From positions 164,941 through 228,940 of the forward strand of contig NZ_JAUSUR010000007.1 in NCBI RefSeq assembly GCF_030814225.1: a stretch of 64,000 nucleotides of DNA, written 5' to 3'. A program made the position numbers and the translations under genes. Within the stretch, counting starts at the first letter, position 1, and every line of letters begins with the position of its first letter. The DNA comes from Breznakia pachnodae. GTDB lineage: Bacteria > Bacillota_I > Bacilli_A > Erysipelotrichales > Erysipelotrichaceae. A model generated the notes under the pieces. That model did not search any database. It saw only the letters and a program-made list of their open reading frames with translations, and had not been told where the DNA came from. This document shows, in pieces, positions 47,665 through 55,958 of the stretch.

Positions 47665-47702
47665 GAAATGACCTTGGAATTATAATTATCCAAGGTCATT
47701 TC
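47665..47702. terminator. Hairpin downstream of the amidohydrolase gene
   Basis: GAAATGACCTTGG / CCAAGGTCATTTC, a 13-bp perfect stem with a 12-nt loop, 19 bases past the stop at 47721. The T-tract is better on the plus strand (TTTTC) than on the minus strand, so it may act as a 3' stabiliser. The remainder of 47506-47720 shows nothing I can name. Confidence 0.6.
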
Positions 47703-47720
47703 TTTTCATATTAATTAGTA

Positions 47721-48869
47721 TTATTTCTTGTATACTACTTCTCCATTAATAATTGTATATTCTACTTCAGTTGCAACATCTAAAATATCACCATTCGCGA
47801 TTACAACATCTGCATCTTTTCCTTCTTTGATGGAACCAACACGGTCAGCTACACCAATGATTTCAGCAGCATTAATTGTAATTGCTTTGATTCCTTCATA
47901 TGCATCCAATCCTGATTTAACCGCAAGGCTTACACATAGAGGTAAATACTCTTGTGGTACTACAGGTGAATCTGTAGTTATTGCAATATGCATTCCAGCT
48001 TGTTGAAGTACTGCAGGTGTAGTAAATGATTTTTCCTTTAACTCAAATTTTGACTTATGAGTCAAACTAGGCCCAACAATTGCATCAAAACCACTATTCT
48101 TCACTTCATCCACAATCAAATGTCCTTCTGTACAGTGGTCTAACGTCATATCTAAATCAAACTCTTTTGCTATACGAATCGATGTCAGAATATCATCTGC
48201 ACGATGTGCATGTGCCTTTAACGGAATTTCTTTCTTGATAACTGGAATCATGGCTTCCAGTTTCATATCAAATGCAGGCATTTTTGTGACATCTCCATTT
48301 GCTGCTTCTTTTTTTGCTAAATATTCTTTTGTCTTGAATAACGTCTCTCTTAATAATCCGGCAATATTCATTCTTGTTTTTAATTTACCACTTTGATAGA
48401 ACATCTTAGGATTTTCTCCAAATGCACATTTCATGGCAACATCATCTTTTACAATCATTTCATCAATACAGTTACCTTGCGTCTTATAAATAACAAAGGT
48501 ACCACCTAGTACATTTGCACTTCCAGGTCCTGCACATACAGTTGTAATACCAGCATTTCTCGCATTTACTACCGTTTCATCCATTGGATTAATTCCATCT
48601 TTCCCACGCATATGTGGCATAACCGGATCACTTGTCTCATTATAATCCTGACCCTCTGTACGAATTGAACTTTCATCCAATCCTAGATGACAATGTGCTT
48701 CCACAAATCCTGGATATACATATTTGCCTGTAGCATCAATTACTTCCGCATTATCTGCACTTAAGTCTTTTCCTACTTTTACGATTTTTCCATTATCTAT
48801 CAGAATATCACCATTGATGATTTTTTCTGCTTCCATCGTATATACTTTACCATTTTTAATTAATATCAT
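47721..48869 (-). CDS. Amidohydrolase (imidazolonepropionase-like, metal-dependent hydrolase)
   Basis: This amidohydrolase-superfamily enzyme has 382 residues. It shows the N-terminal beta sandwich (ILIKNGKVYTMEAEKIINGD), the metal-binding FVEAHCHLG (HxH, about 53-61), AHAHRADDI (about 220), DHCTEGH and TTDSPV (the metal-ligand Asp, about 300), and the closing GSIKEGKDADVVI. Substrate is not evident; relatives act on cyclic amides, N-acyl amino acids or dipeptides. I start at ATG 48869 (MILIKNGK), with GGAGTG upstream; an earlier in-frame start would overlap the TetR gene and add an unrelated Cys-rich peptide. Confidence 0.87.
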   Translation of the reverse strand: MILIKNGKVYTMEAEKIINGDILIDNGKIVKVGKDLSADNAEVIDATGKYVYPGFVEAHCHLGLDESSIRTEGQDYNETSDPVMPHMRGKDGINPMDETVVNARNAGITTVCAGPGSANVLGGTFVIYKTQGNCIDEMIVKDDVAMKCAFGENPKMFYQSGKLKTRMNIAGLLRETLFKTKEYLAKKEAANGDVTKMPAFDMKLEAMIPVIKKEIPLKAHAHRADDILTSIRIAKEFDLDMTLDHCTEGHLIVDEVKNSGFDAIVGPSLTHKSKFELKEKSFTTPAVLQQAGMHIAITTDSPVVPQEYLPLCVSLAVKSGLDAYEGIKAITINAAEIIGVADRVGSIKEGKDADVVIANGDILDVATEVEYTIINGEVVYKK

Positions 48870-48921
48870 TTCTCTCACTCCTTTTCTACAATTATAGCAC
48901 CAACCAGAAAAAGTTGTTTCA

Positions 48922-49518
48922 TTATTTTGCTGGTGCAAGCCCTTTGATCATCATTTCTGTCCACTGGGTAGTATACGGAACGATTCGATCATAAATTTTA
49001 GGGTTAGAGATTCCCTCAATCAACGCCTGAAAATATACCAATAAAAATTCATCCGAATATTTCAGATCCACTTTCCCTTCCTTTTTACCTCGATGAAATA
49101 AATCCAACATGATACCAAAGCTTTCCTGCGTATACTGTTTCATTATAATAGAATCACCTTGTTCATCTCTACCAGTAAAATATTCCATCAGATCCAAATA
49201 AAATCGGTGATTAATCTCTTGCAGATACTTAATCTTATTATTACTCATTGCAATGAGCGTATCTTCAAAAGACATTCCTTTGTCCATAATTGCTTTTGTT
49301 GTATTTCCCATCAAATCAAAAAAATAACGAAAGACTTCTTTTATTAATTCTTCTTTACTTCCAAAATATTTAAAAATTGTTGTCTTTCCTACACCAGCTA
49401 TTTTCGCTATTTCATCCATTCTCACATTTGCGATTCCCTTATCTGTATTCATCATCTGAAATGTCGCTTCAATAATTTGATGTTTCTTAACCTCTGTCCT
49501 TTTTTCAAACCCGTTCAT
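48922..49518 (-). CDS. TetR family transcriptional regulator
   Basis: This 198-residue regulator has the TetR HTH at about 8-55: KKHQIIEATFQMMNTDKGIA, then MDEIAKIAGVGKTTIFKYFG. The C-terminal ligand domain is unassigned. ATG 49518 has AGGAG 5 nt upstream; a GTG two codons earlier coincides with that site. It diverges from an ABC exporter operon, the usual arrangement for a drug-responsive repressor. The intergenic region has a dyad near its own promoter and another flanking the exporter promoter. Confidence 0.9.
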   Translation of the reverse strand: MNGFEKRTEVKKHQIIEATFQMMNTDKGIANVRMDEIAKIAGVGKTTIFKYFGSKEELIKEVFRYFFDLMGNTTKAIMDKGMSFEDTLIAMSNNKIKYLQEINHRFYLDLMEYFTGRDEQGDSIIMKQYTQESFGIMLDLFHRGKKEGKVDLKYSDEFLLVYFQALIEGISNPKIYDRIVPYTTQWTEMMIKGLAPAK

Positions 49519-49846
49519 ATTCACTCCTGCTTTCTGTACTCATCATATCACAAAAATACAAAATTATGAACTATTAAATATTTTTAGTTCTTAACTTTAT
49601 GAAATTAACAGAATTTTAACAAATTAAACACCAAAATTATCATTTTAGTATTGTATCAGTATTGACTTTAGCGAAAAAGTATATATCATTAAACTTGTAA
49701 ATGAACTTTGGTTTGATACAAGGGGATAAAAGGAAAAATAGATGGAAGATAGCTAAATCCTTATATTTATTTCTCTACGATTTGAACGTTGTCTTAGAAC
49801 TGGAAAGCACGTTACAACTTAACTATAAAAAAGGAGTATCAGTGTT
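49519..49846. promoter_or_regulatory. Divergent control region between tetR and the ABC exporter
   Basis: Exporter promoter: TTGACT (49662-49667), 16 nt, TATCAT (49684-49689). The inverted pair TTGTATCA (49651-49658) and TGATACAA (49714-49721) flanks it on both sides. Nearer tetR is GAACTA-N11-TAGTTC (49568-49590), just upstream of a TATGAT -10 for tetR. The long leader (about 49697-49846) has no recognised RNA element. Confidence 0.55.
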
Positions 49847-50728
49847 ATGGAAATTATTAAAGTAAAAGGTTTACAAAAAAAATTCGGTAAATTTACTGCT
49901 CTGCATGATGTATCACTAAGTGTTAATGCAGGTGAAGTTGTTGGTTTCATCGGACCTAATGGGTCTGGTAAATCAACAACCATTCGTGTTTTGCTGGGAA
50001 TCATTAATCGTAATGGTGGAAGTGCAGAAATCTTTGGAAAAGATGTCTGGAGCGACAGTCTGGAAATTCATAAACGAGTTTCTTATGTTCCTGGAGATGT
50101 TGCTCTATGGGGAAATTTAAGTGGTGGAGAAATTATTGATTTGTTCATAAAACTTCACGGTGGTGGAGATAAAGCAAAACGTGATTATCTGATTGAACGT
50201 TTTGAACTAGATCCAAAGAAAAAAGCAAAAACTTATTCAAAAGGAAATCGTCAAAAGGTTGGATTAATTGCAGCCCTCAGTGTTGATTCTGATTTATATA
50301 TATTTGATGAACCAACATCAGGGTTAGACCCCTTAATGGAAGCTGTATTCCAGGAAGAAATTGAAAAAATAAAAGATGCTGGAAAAGCAATTTTGCTTTC
50401 TTCACATATTTTAAGTGAAGTAGAACGTCTTGCTGATAAGGTTGCAATTATTCGTCAGGGTAGAGTCGTAGAAACTGGAACACTAGATGAATTACGTCAT
50501 TTAACTCGTTCAACAGTTACTTTGGTTACTGAAAAAGATGTATCGGCAATTTCATCAGTGGATGGAGTTTATGATTTTGTATTGAATGGTGAACAAGCTA
50601 CCTTCTCTGCTGATAATCAGCATATGAATACTATTATGAGTGAAGCAGTCAAATTAGGTGTAAAAAAATTTGAATCCGTGCCTCCAACCCTAGAAGATTT
50701 ATTCATGCGTCATTACACAGGACAATAA
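49847..50728 (+). CDS. ABC exporter ATP-binding protein
   Basis: The ATPase has 293 residues with Walker A GPNGSGKSTT (about 37-46), signature YSKGNRQKVGLIAAL (about 135-149) and Walker B LYIFDEPTSGLDPLMEAVF (about 155-173). It is of the daunorubicin/tetronasin drug-exporter type, with a C-terminal extension. AAAGGAG precedes the ATG. It sits 16 bp upstream of a 12-helix permease gene and is probably controlled by the divergent TetR. Confidence 0.93.
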   Translation: MEIIKVKGLQKKFGKFTALHDVSLSVNAGEVVGFIGPNGSGKSTTIRVLLGIINRNGGSAEIFGKDVWSDSLEIHKRVSYVPGDVALWGNLSGGEIIDLFIKLHGGGDKAKRDYLIERFELDPKKKAKTYSKGNRQKVGLIAALSVDSDLYIFDEPTSGLDPLMEAVFQEEIEKIKDAGKAILLSSHILSEVERLADKVAIIRQGRVVETGTLDELRHLTRSTVTLVTEKDVSAISSVDGVYDFVLNGEQATFSADNQHMNTIMSEAVKLGVKKFESVPPTLEDLFMRHYTGQ

Positions 50729-50744
50729 CTGTGGAGGTATGATG

Positions 50745-52358
50745 ATGAAAGAAAAATTTTCGCTTTGGAATGTATTATTCATTCAGTATCTAAAACGTGA
50801 TTGGAAGAAAATCATTGTTTGGATTATTGGAATCAGTATATTTGCAGCTGGCTTTGTCCCAGCATTTGAAGAAATTGGAATGGGTCAGGGGTTAGCTGGT
50901 ATGTATGAGACCATGCAAAACCCAGCAATGATTTCAATGGTTGGTCCTACTCCAATCACAAATGCACTTGATTATACATTAGGTGCAATGTATTCAAATG
51001 AAATGCTGTTGTTTTGCGGAATCTTCGCAATGATTATCTCAGCATTACATGTTATTTCTCACACCAGAAAAGAAGAAGACTTGGGTCTTAGCGAACTTAT
51101 ACGTTCCTTTCAAGTAGGACGTCAGGCAAACTCATTAGCTGTTATCATTGAAACCATACTAATTAATATTGTATTAGCAATCGTAATTGGTGGAACCATG
51201 GTAAGCTTTGGTGTTGAATCTGTCACAAGTGATGGAACGTTCCTCTTTGGAGCATCCATTGGATTAGCAGGTATCATCGGAGCTGTACTAGGATTGGTTA
51301 TGGCGCAAATCATGCCTTCAAGTTCTGGAGCTACTGCAACAACCCTCAGTCTGATTGGTTTACTATATGTAATTCGTGCAGGAAGTGATATTTCAAATAT
51401 TGATTTATCAATGTTGAACCCTATGGGATGGACGTATCTCACATTTCCTTTTACTGAGAACAACTGGATACCACTTATTTATGGAGTTATCTTCTGTGGT
51501 ATCGTGGTAGTGATTGCTTTTGTGTTAGAAGGCAAACGTGATATGGGAGCTGGTTACCTTCCTGAAAGGGAAGGTCGTGCAACTGCCAAACAATCTTTAC
51601 TATCCGTTCCTGGTCTACTATTCAAACTAAATAAAGGAACTATTATTGCATGGCTAATTGCCTTTGTTGTTTTAGGTGCTGCTTATGGATCAATTTATGG
51701 TGATATGCAGGCTTTCTTGGAAAGTAATGATTTAATGAAACAAATGTTTGCTGCTGGAGGAGTTTCACTTGAATCATCCTTTACGTCAACAATTATGATG
51801 ATCATGGTTGGTTTAGCAGCAATCTTGCCAGTTGCAGTCATAAATAAATTGTTTACAGAAGAAAACAGACTACATCTAAGCCAAATTTACTCAACCAAAG
51901 TAACACGTTCACAAATGTATTGGACAACCGTTGCTATTGCAGTAATTGCAGGACTTATAAGTATCCTATTTGGTGCTGGTGGTCTAGGTGGAGCAGCAAT
52001 CACAGCATTAAGTGGTGATTCATCATTAAGTATGCTTGATTTCTTAGTGGCAGGAATGAACTTCTTACCAGCTGTTTTATTCTTTACTGGTTTAGCAGCA
52101 CTTGTACTTGGATGGTTGCCAAGATTTGGAAAAGCAGTTTATGGTTATCTAGGGTATTGTATTGCCATTAATTACTTTGGAGGAATATTAAATCTTCCTG
52201 ATTGGTTTTCTAAAACTGCAATCATGAGTTGGATTCCTCGAATGCCTATGGATGACTTCGATGCAGTGGTCTTTATTGTTATTACTGCTATTAGCATTGT
52301 ATTCATGATTGTTGGATACATTGGATATAAAAAACGCGACTTACTAGAAGGCGCTTAA
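50745..52358 (+). CDS. ABC exporter permease (tetronasin/TylC-like, about 12 helices)
   Basis: This large permease has 537 residues, about twelve hydrophobic segments and an internal two-fold repeat. It opens MKEKFSLWNVLFIQYLKRDW. Such double-length permeases pair with a single ATPase gene in Firmicute and actinobacterial polyether or multidrug exporters. Of three consecutive ATG codons I take the third (50745), 7 nt from GGAGG. A bidirectional terminator follows. Substrate unknown. Confidence 0.88.
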   Translation: MKEKFSLWNVLFIQYLKRDWKKIIVWIIGISIFAAGFVPAFEEIGMGQGLAGMYETMQNPAMISMVGPTPITNALDYTLGAMYSNEMLLFCGIFAMIISALHVISHTRKEEDLGLSELIRSFQVGRQANSLAVIIETILINIVLAIVIGGTMVSFGVESVTSDGTFLFGASIGLAGIIGAVLGLVMAQIMPSSSGATATTLSLIGLLYVIRAGSDISNIDLSMLNPMGWTYLTFPFTENNWIPLIYGVIFCGIVVVIAFVLEGKRDMGAGYLPEREGRATAKQSLLSVPGLLFKLNKGTIIAWLIAFVVLGAAYGSIYGDMQAFLESNDLMKQMFAAGGVSLESSFTSTIMMIMVGLAAILPVAVINKLFTEENRLHLSQIYSTKVTRSQMYWTTVAIAVIAGLISILFGAGGLGGAAITALSGDSSLSMLDFLVAGMNFLPAVLFFTGLAALVLGWLPRFGKAVYGYLGYCIAINYFGGILNLPDWFSKTAIMSWIPRMPMDDFDAVVFIVITAISIVFMIVGYIGYKKRDLLEGA

Positions 52359-52364
52359 TATAAT

Positions 52365-52396
52365 AAAAGCAAAAGATAATCATGTCTTTTGCTTTT
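52365..52396. terminator. Bidirectional terminator
   Basis: AAAAGCAAAAGA / TCTTTTGCTTTT with an 8-nt loop, between the convergent exporter permease and the small gene at 52404. Confidence 0.85.
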
Positions 52397-52403
52397 TTCA
52401 TTT

Positions 52404-52640
52404 CTATTTTGATACATGTTGTGAACCAAATTGGTCCATAATTGCTTTCACTTCTGCTTTCTTGTCATCTTCTAATGCATCAATAATTTTTGGTGTCACT
52501 TCATTAAGAAACTCATTATTGAATGTCCCATCATTTTGACGTTGAAAGCATTCTTCTAGTAACTTCTTCACTTCTTCCACTTTATCAGGTTTTGCAAATC
52601 CTACAATAAAGTCAAAGAATTGTTGTTGTCCTGGATTCAT
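52404..52640 (-). CDS. Uncharacterised small acidic helical protein
   Basis: The 78-residue protein is mostly helical and amphipathic (MNPGQQQFFDFIVGFAKPDK, then KLLEECFQRQNDGTFNNEFL), without a signal peptide or membrane helix. GGAGG precedes the ATG. Its compact, well-formed composition and ribosome-binding site support a real gene, and similar small proteins occur in other Firmicutes as far as I recall. No function can be given. It is transcribed apart from its neighbours. Confidence 0.7.
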   Translation of the reverse strand: MNPGQQQFFDFIVGFAKPDKVEEVKKLLEECFQRQNDGTFNNEFLNEVTPKIIDALEDDKKAEVKAIMDQFGSQHVSK

Positions 52641-52696
52641 GTGTGCTCCTCCTATTCTGCTACTATCATTCTACTACTTCGACAGTCAACAAACTA

Positions 52697-53404
52697 CTAT
52701 TTTACAACCGTCCATTCATCAATTGTTTTACCATCTTTATCAACTAACTCCAACCAGCTATTTGTACCAGCAAAGTATAGAAATAATCCAATTTCATTTA
52801 CACTTTTTAAAACAATATCCTTAGTTGTCACAAAGTTTTCAAACGCATCTTTATGTTCTTCCCTTAATGTATTTCCCATCTTTGCAGACAAACCCACTGA
52901 ACCATCTTTATTAAGTGGTGCTTCTTTCATCATTGTTGCTCCAGCCTTTAACAGCATTTCATTTCGTTTCTGCCAAATTACAGTTGCTTTACTTTCTCTT
53001 GCATCAACATAAAACTCAATTTGACTTACTTCTTTACTCCAGCGATGTTGAGCTTTTGCTGGTTTGCGTTTTTCCTTCTTTTGCATCACATAGCCAAATG
53101 CATCTAATATTGCCAGTATCTCATTTTCAACATCTGATCCTGCCTGATTATTTTCTAATGTATCTTTCATTTCATCTTCACTTATTCCATAGGGCATAAC
53201 AATCGCAATAGCTTTATCATATTGATTATTATCTTCTAAATCGTTCATGTTATCTACATACTTCACAAAGCGACGATCTTTCATTAAGATATATAACTCA
53301 TTGTCTTTTATGTTTTTAACACTCTTTAATATTTTCACAATTGCATGTTGTGATGAGATTAATATTTTACTATCATCTATCATTACTTCTAATTTAAGTT
53401 CCAT
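52697..53404 (-). CDS. DUF4357-like domain protein with unrecognised N-terminal domain
   Basis: The protein is about 235 residues. The C-terminal half (about 130-235) fits the DUF4357 pattern: IEFYVDARESKATVIWQ, a GATMMKEAP strand-turn, MGNTLREE, and the closing SVNEIGLFLYFAGTNSWLEL followed by a D-K-D-G-K-T-I-D turn. That corresponds to 'FsSPSaAAavvlGrsaNGWteWkdkdGktld'. DUF4357 usually ends GIY-YIG nucleases or restriction-associated proteins. Here the first about 110 residues are acidic and show no nuclease motif. ATG 53404 lies 6 nt after AGAGGA; an ATG two codons earlier is too close to it. Confidence 0.6.
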   Translation of the reverse strand: MELKLEVMIDDSKILISSQHAIVKILKSVKNIKDNELYILMKDRRFVKYVDNMNDLEDNNQYDKAIAIVMPYGISEDEMKDTLENNQAGSDVENEILAILDAFGYVMQKKEKRKPAKAQHRWSKEVSQIEFYVDARESKATVIWQKRNEMLLKAGATMMKEAPLNKDGSVGLSAKMGNTLREEHKDAFENFVTTKDIVLKSVNEIGLFLYFAGTNSWLELVDKDGKTIDEWTVVK

Positions 53405-53546
53405 AACCATTCCTCTTCCTTGTATATCTCTAATCTATCATAACTATAGATTGATGTCATTTAACTTACTTCAATTTAGTGATGTTTTCTTGTTGTGATA
53501 TTATTATTTTTTTGTTACAATATACAAACCAAATAAGAGGTAATTT

Positions 53547-54044
53547 ATGCAACAAAGTGCACCAACAAATGAACAAATATCACAATGGAAGAAAGTATGG
53601 AGTCAATACAAAGATCGTTTAAAGCCTAATCGTAAAAGTGGACAGGACGTAATTGACTATCTTTTCTCTAGATATCCATTAACTGAAGTAGATGATGAAG
53701 CATTAAAAGAAGTTGTTACAAGCAATATTATGTGCAATGAAGTATATAAAGAAAAACTACCAGATGGTCAACAACCTTCTCCACGTGTTTTCTACTTAGA
53801 TAACATTGGACATGGTAAACATATCTACAAACAACAAGACCCAATGTATAAGGACACTAAAATATTCATTGGAGTAGATACTGTTTCTGGTCATTTCCAT
53901 ATCGAAGGAAGCAGTCTTTTATGGGATGAAGTATGTGCATATCAAGGTGTAGATGAATACGATATTCAAAATTTCTATTATGTTGCAGAATATATCAGTT
54001 GTTTAAAACGATTTGATTTACTAAATTCAATATTAAATTCGTAA
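53547..54044 (+). CDS. Uncharacterised protein
   Basis: The 165-residue soluble protein has a charged N-terminal helix (ISQWKKVWSQYKDRLKPNRK), an acidic middle, and a C-terminal half with strands such as VFYLDNIGHGKHIYKQ and IFIGVDTVSGHFHIEG. It is not recognised. Good composition and AGAGG before the ATG support a real gene. It stands alone, divergent from the DUF4357-like gene, with which it may share a control region. Confidence 0.65.
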   Translation: MQQSAPTNEQISQWKKVWSQYKDRLKPNRKSGQDVIDYLFSRYPLTEVDDEALKEVVTSNIMCNEVYKEKLPDGQQPSPRVFYLDNIGHGKHIYKQQDPMYKDTKIFIGVDTVSGHFHIEGSSLLWDEVCAYQGVDEYDIQNFYYVAEYISCLKRFDLLNSILNS

Positions 54045-54112
54045 ACTATTAATCCTTCATATCATTTTCAATATATCATTGATATAATGAACGTAATATG
54101 GAGGATTTTATT

Positions 54113-54529
54113 ATGTTTAGTATTTCACTTAATTTCAATGGAAACTGTAAAGACGCTATTACCTTTTATGCAAAAGTATTTAAACAGGAAACACCAACCT
54201 TCCTGACTTATGGAGAATTGGATACTTCTTTTGATCCTAATGTTCAGATGTCTGAAGAAGGAAAGAATCGTATTGCAAATGTTCAGTTAAATATTGGTGG
54301 AACGATTGTTACATTCTGTGATATGCCAGATAACTTTGAGTTTATCAACGGAAACAATCTAACCTTGTGTGTTGGCTTTTCTGACTTTGCAGAGGCTACA
54401 AGAGTATTTAACGAATTAACAGAAAATGGTGGTATGGTATTTGTTCCACTAACACAGGAAAATCCAGCTTACAGTCTGTTAGCTGATCAGTTTGGTATCA
54501 ACTGGAATATATCATGCATTGATATGTAG
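54113..54529 (+). CDS. VOC family protein, PhnB/glyoxalase-like
   Basis: The 138-residue protein is a single PhnB-like vicinal-oxygen-chelate fold: ISLNFNGNCKDAITFYAKVF, then QLNIGGTIVTFCDMPDNFEF, then LTENGGMVFVPLTQENPAYS and the closing DQFGINWNISC. Members are often annotated as 3-demethylubiquinone methyltransferase-like or glyoxalase-like without known substrate. ATG 54113 follows GGAGG at 8 nt; an earlier in-frame ATG overlaps that site. Single-gene unit. Confidence 0.88.
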   Translation: MFSISLNFNGNCKDAITFYAKVFKQETPTFLTYGELDTSFDPNVQMSEEGKNRIANVQLNIGGTIVTFCDMPDNFEFINGNNLTLCVGFSDFAEATRVFNELTENGGMVFVPLTQENPAYSLLADQFGINWNISCIDM

Positions 54530-54621
54530 AAACTTATCTTTGGATAAGTTTTTTTCTGGTTACCTTAGTATCAAATCTCTATCAAAACTCTTATAATAGG
54601 AGAAAGGAAAGGAGATTGTTT

Positions 54622-54981
54622 ATGTTAAAAAAGACAGATGAAAAAATCAACAAATTATACGTATCATTAGATAAGTCACAACAAGAAATTATGGATACAC
54701 TAATCATTCTTCTACAGGAATTACCTTATGAGGTGGAAGGTGAATGGAAATGGAACGCACCTAATTATACCTATCAAAAGAAACTATTTGCTTATATCAA
54801 TACAGCAAAAAATCATGTAACTTTTGGATTTCATGATGGATATCGTTTAGATGAATATGATGAACATCATATCTTACAAGGAAGCGGAAAGAATCTTCGT
54901 TATATAAATATTACAGATGCAAAAATGATTCCTAAAAATGAGTTGTTAGCACTTGCTACAAAAGCAATTGAGATTCGATAA
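54622..54981 (+). CDS. DUF1801 (YdhG-like) family protein
   Basis: The 119-residue protein has the DUF1801 fold pattern: an N-terminal helical segment with a long YVSLDKSQQEIMDTLIILLQ helix, then EGEWKWNAPNYTYQKKLFAY and NHVTFGFHDGYRLDE, the 'W..P.Y...(K/G)..f.yi...k.hv.lgf..g' signature. Function of the family is unknown. ATG 54622 is 8 nt after AAGGAG. It directly precedes another DUF1801 gene. Confidence 0.82.
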   Translation: MLKKTDEKINKLYVSLDKSQQEIMDTLIILLQELPYEVEGEWKWNAPNYTYQKKLFAYINTAKNHVTFGFHDGYRLDEYDEHHILQGSGKNLRYINITDAKMIPKNELLALATKAIEIR

Positions 54982-54982
54982 A

Positions 54983-55402
54983 ATGGCTGAAGCAAAAATG
55001 AAAATAACATCCTATGATGTTAATGCCTATTTAGAATCAATTGAAAATCCCAAGAAAAAAGAAGATGCAAGAAAGTTATTTGATATCTTCAAAGAAGTAT
55101 CACAATATACTCCTGCTATCTGGGCAAATAAAGTTGTTGGATTTGGTAATCTTCATTATCGATATAAAACTGGACATGAAGGTGATATGCCATATTCTGC
55201 ATTCGCCATTCAAAAAGCAAGAATTACTTTATATCTATGGATTGATGAAGATAAAAGAAAACCACTATTTGATAATCTTGGAAAATATAAAGTAGCCAAA
55301 TCTTGCATTTACATCAATAAATTAGATGATATCAATATTAATACTTTAAAAGAAATAATTAAACTAAATGAAAAAGGATTAAACGATAGTTTTCCAAAGT
55401 AA
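54983..55402 (+). CDS. DUF1801 family protein
   Basis: About 139 residues: YLESIENPKKKEDARKLFDI at the N-terminus, then IWANKVVGFGNLHYRYKTGH and SAFAIQKARITLYL, typical of DUF1801. The ATG follows the stop of the previous DUF1801 gene by one base (TAA-A-ATG), so the two are translationally coupled. The two proteins represent different branches of the family rather than a recent duplication. Confidence 0.82.
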   Translation: MAEAKMKITSYDVNAYLESIENPKKKEDARKLFDIFKEVSQYTPAIWANKVVGFGNLHYRYKTGHEGDMPYSAFAIQKARITLYLWIDEDKRKPLFDNLGKYKVAKSCIYINKLDDININTLKEIIKLNEKGLNDSFPK

Positions 55403-55403
55403 A

Positions 55404-55439
55404 GGAATCGATTCCACAAAATGTGAGTCGATTTTTTTT
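55404..55439 (+). terminator. Terminator-like hairpin after the DUF1801 pair
   Basis: AATCGA (55406-55411) and TCGATT (55428-55433) flank a 16-nt loop, followed by a run of Ts to 55439. The left arm is also part of GGAATCGATTCC, a perfect 12-bp palindrome. Confidence 0.5.
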
Positions 55440-55558
55440 GCCCTAACCATACACAAGTATATCCTCCATCAATTGACAGAATTACACCTAATCCTGAAGG
55501 CACTACTGTTGCATCTACTATCTTGTTTTTTAATACATTGTTAAAAAACATATATTTT

Positions 55559-55592
55559 ACTATTGACAATAGTGTGTGTAGCACAGTATAAT
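55559..55592 (+). promoter_or_regulatory. padR promoter with overlapping palindromic operator
   Basis: TTGACA (55563-55568), 18 nt, TATAAT (55587-55592): consensus hexamers. The -35 is inside the perfect dyad ACTATTG-A-CAATAGT (55559-55573), well placed for repression by the PadR protein encoded downstream. Confidence 0.75.
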
Positions 55593-55610
55593 ATGGGTGA
55601 GGTGATAAAC

Positions 55611-55958
55611 ATGCCAGAAAAAGAACAATTAAATAGTTTTCTAGTTGAGCTAAGACGAGGTAGTTTGATCTTAGCAGTACTAGGAAGTTTGAAACAACCA
55701 CATTATGGTTACTCACTATTACAGACAATGAAGGATCACGATATAGAAATTGAAGCCAATACACTATACCCTCTGCTTCGTCGTTTAGATAAACAAGGTT
55801 TACTAAATAGTGAATGGGATACAAATGAAAGCAGACCAAGAAAGTATTACACAATCAGTAAGCAGGGTGAATCACTGCTCAAAGAATTATTAGTAGAATG
55901 GGGAAAGATGCAAGACAGCATTGAATCAATTTGTAAGGAGGATATGAACCATGGATAA
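55611..55958 (+). CDS. PadR family transcriptional regulator
   Basis: The 115-residue winged-helix repressor shows the PadR signature: LRRGSLILAVLGSLKQPHYG, then GYSLLQTMKDHDIEIEANTL and YPLLRRLDKQGLLNSEW. A C-terminal dimerisation helix follows. ATG 55611 has GAGGTG upstream. It overlaps the HAAS-domain membrane protein gene by 8 bp, a pairing seen widely in Firmicutes where PadR controls its partner. A palindrome over the promoter suggests autoregulation. Confidence 0.93.
   Translation: MPEKEQLNSFLVELRRGSLILAVLGSLKQPHYGYSLLQTMKDHDIEIEANTLYPLLRRLDKQGLLNSEWDTNESRPRKYYTISKQGESLLKELLVEWGKMQDSIESICKEDMNHG

Noticed and set aside
55309-55854. 181-codon open frame on the minus strand opposite padR
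   Set aside because: It lies antisense to DUF1801 and PadR genes with clear family matches, has no ribosome-binding site, and its hydrophobic composition is what antisense of these genes gives.
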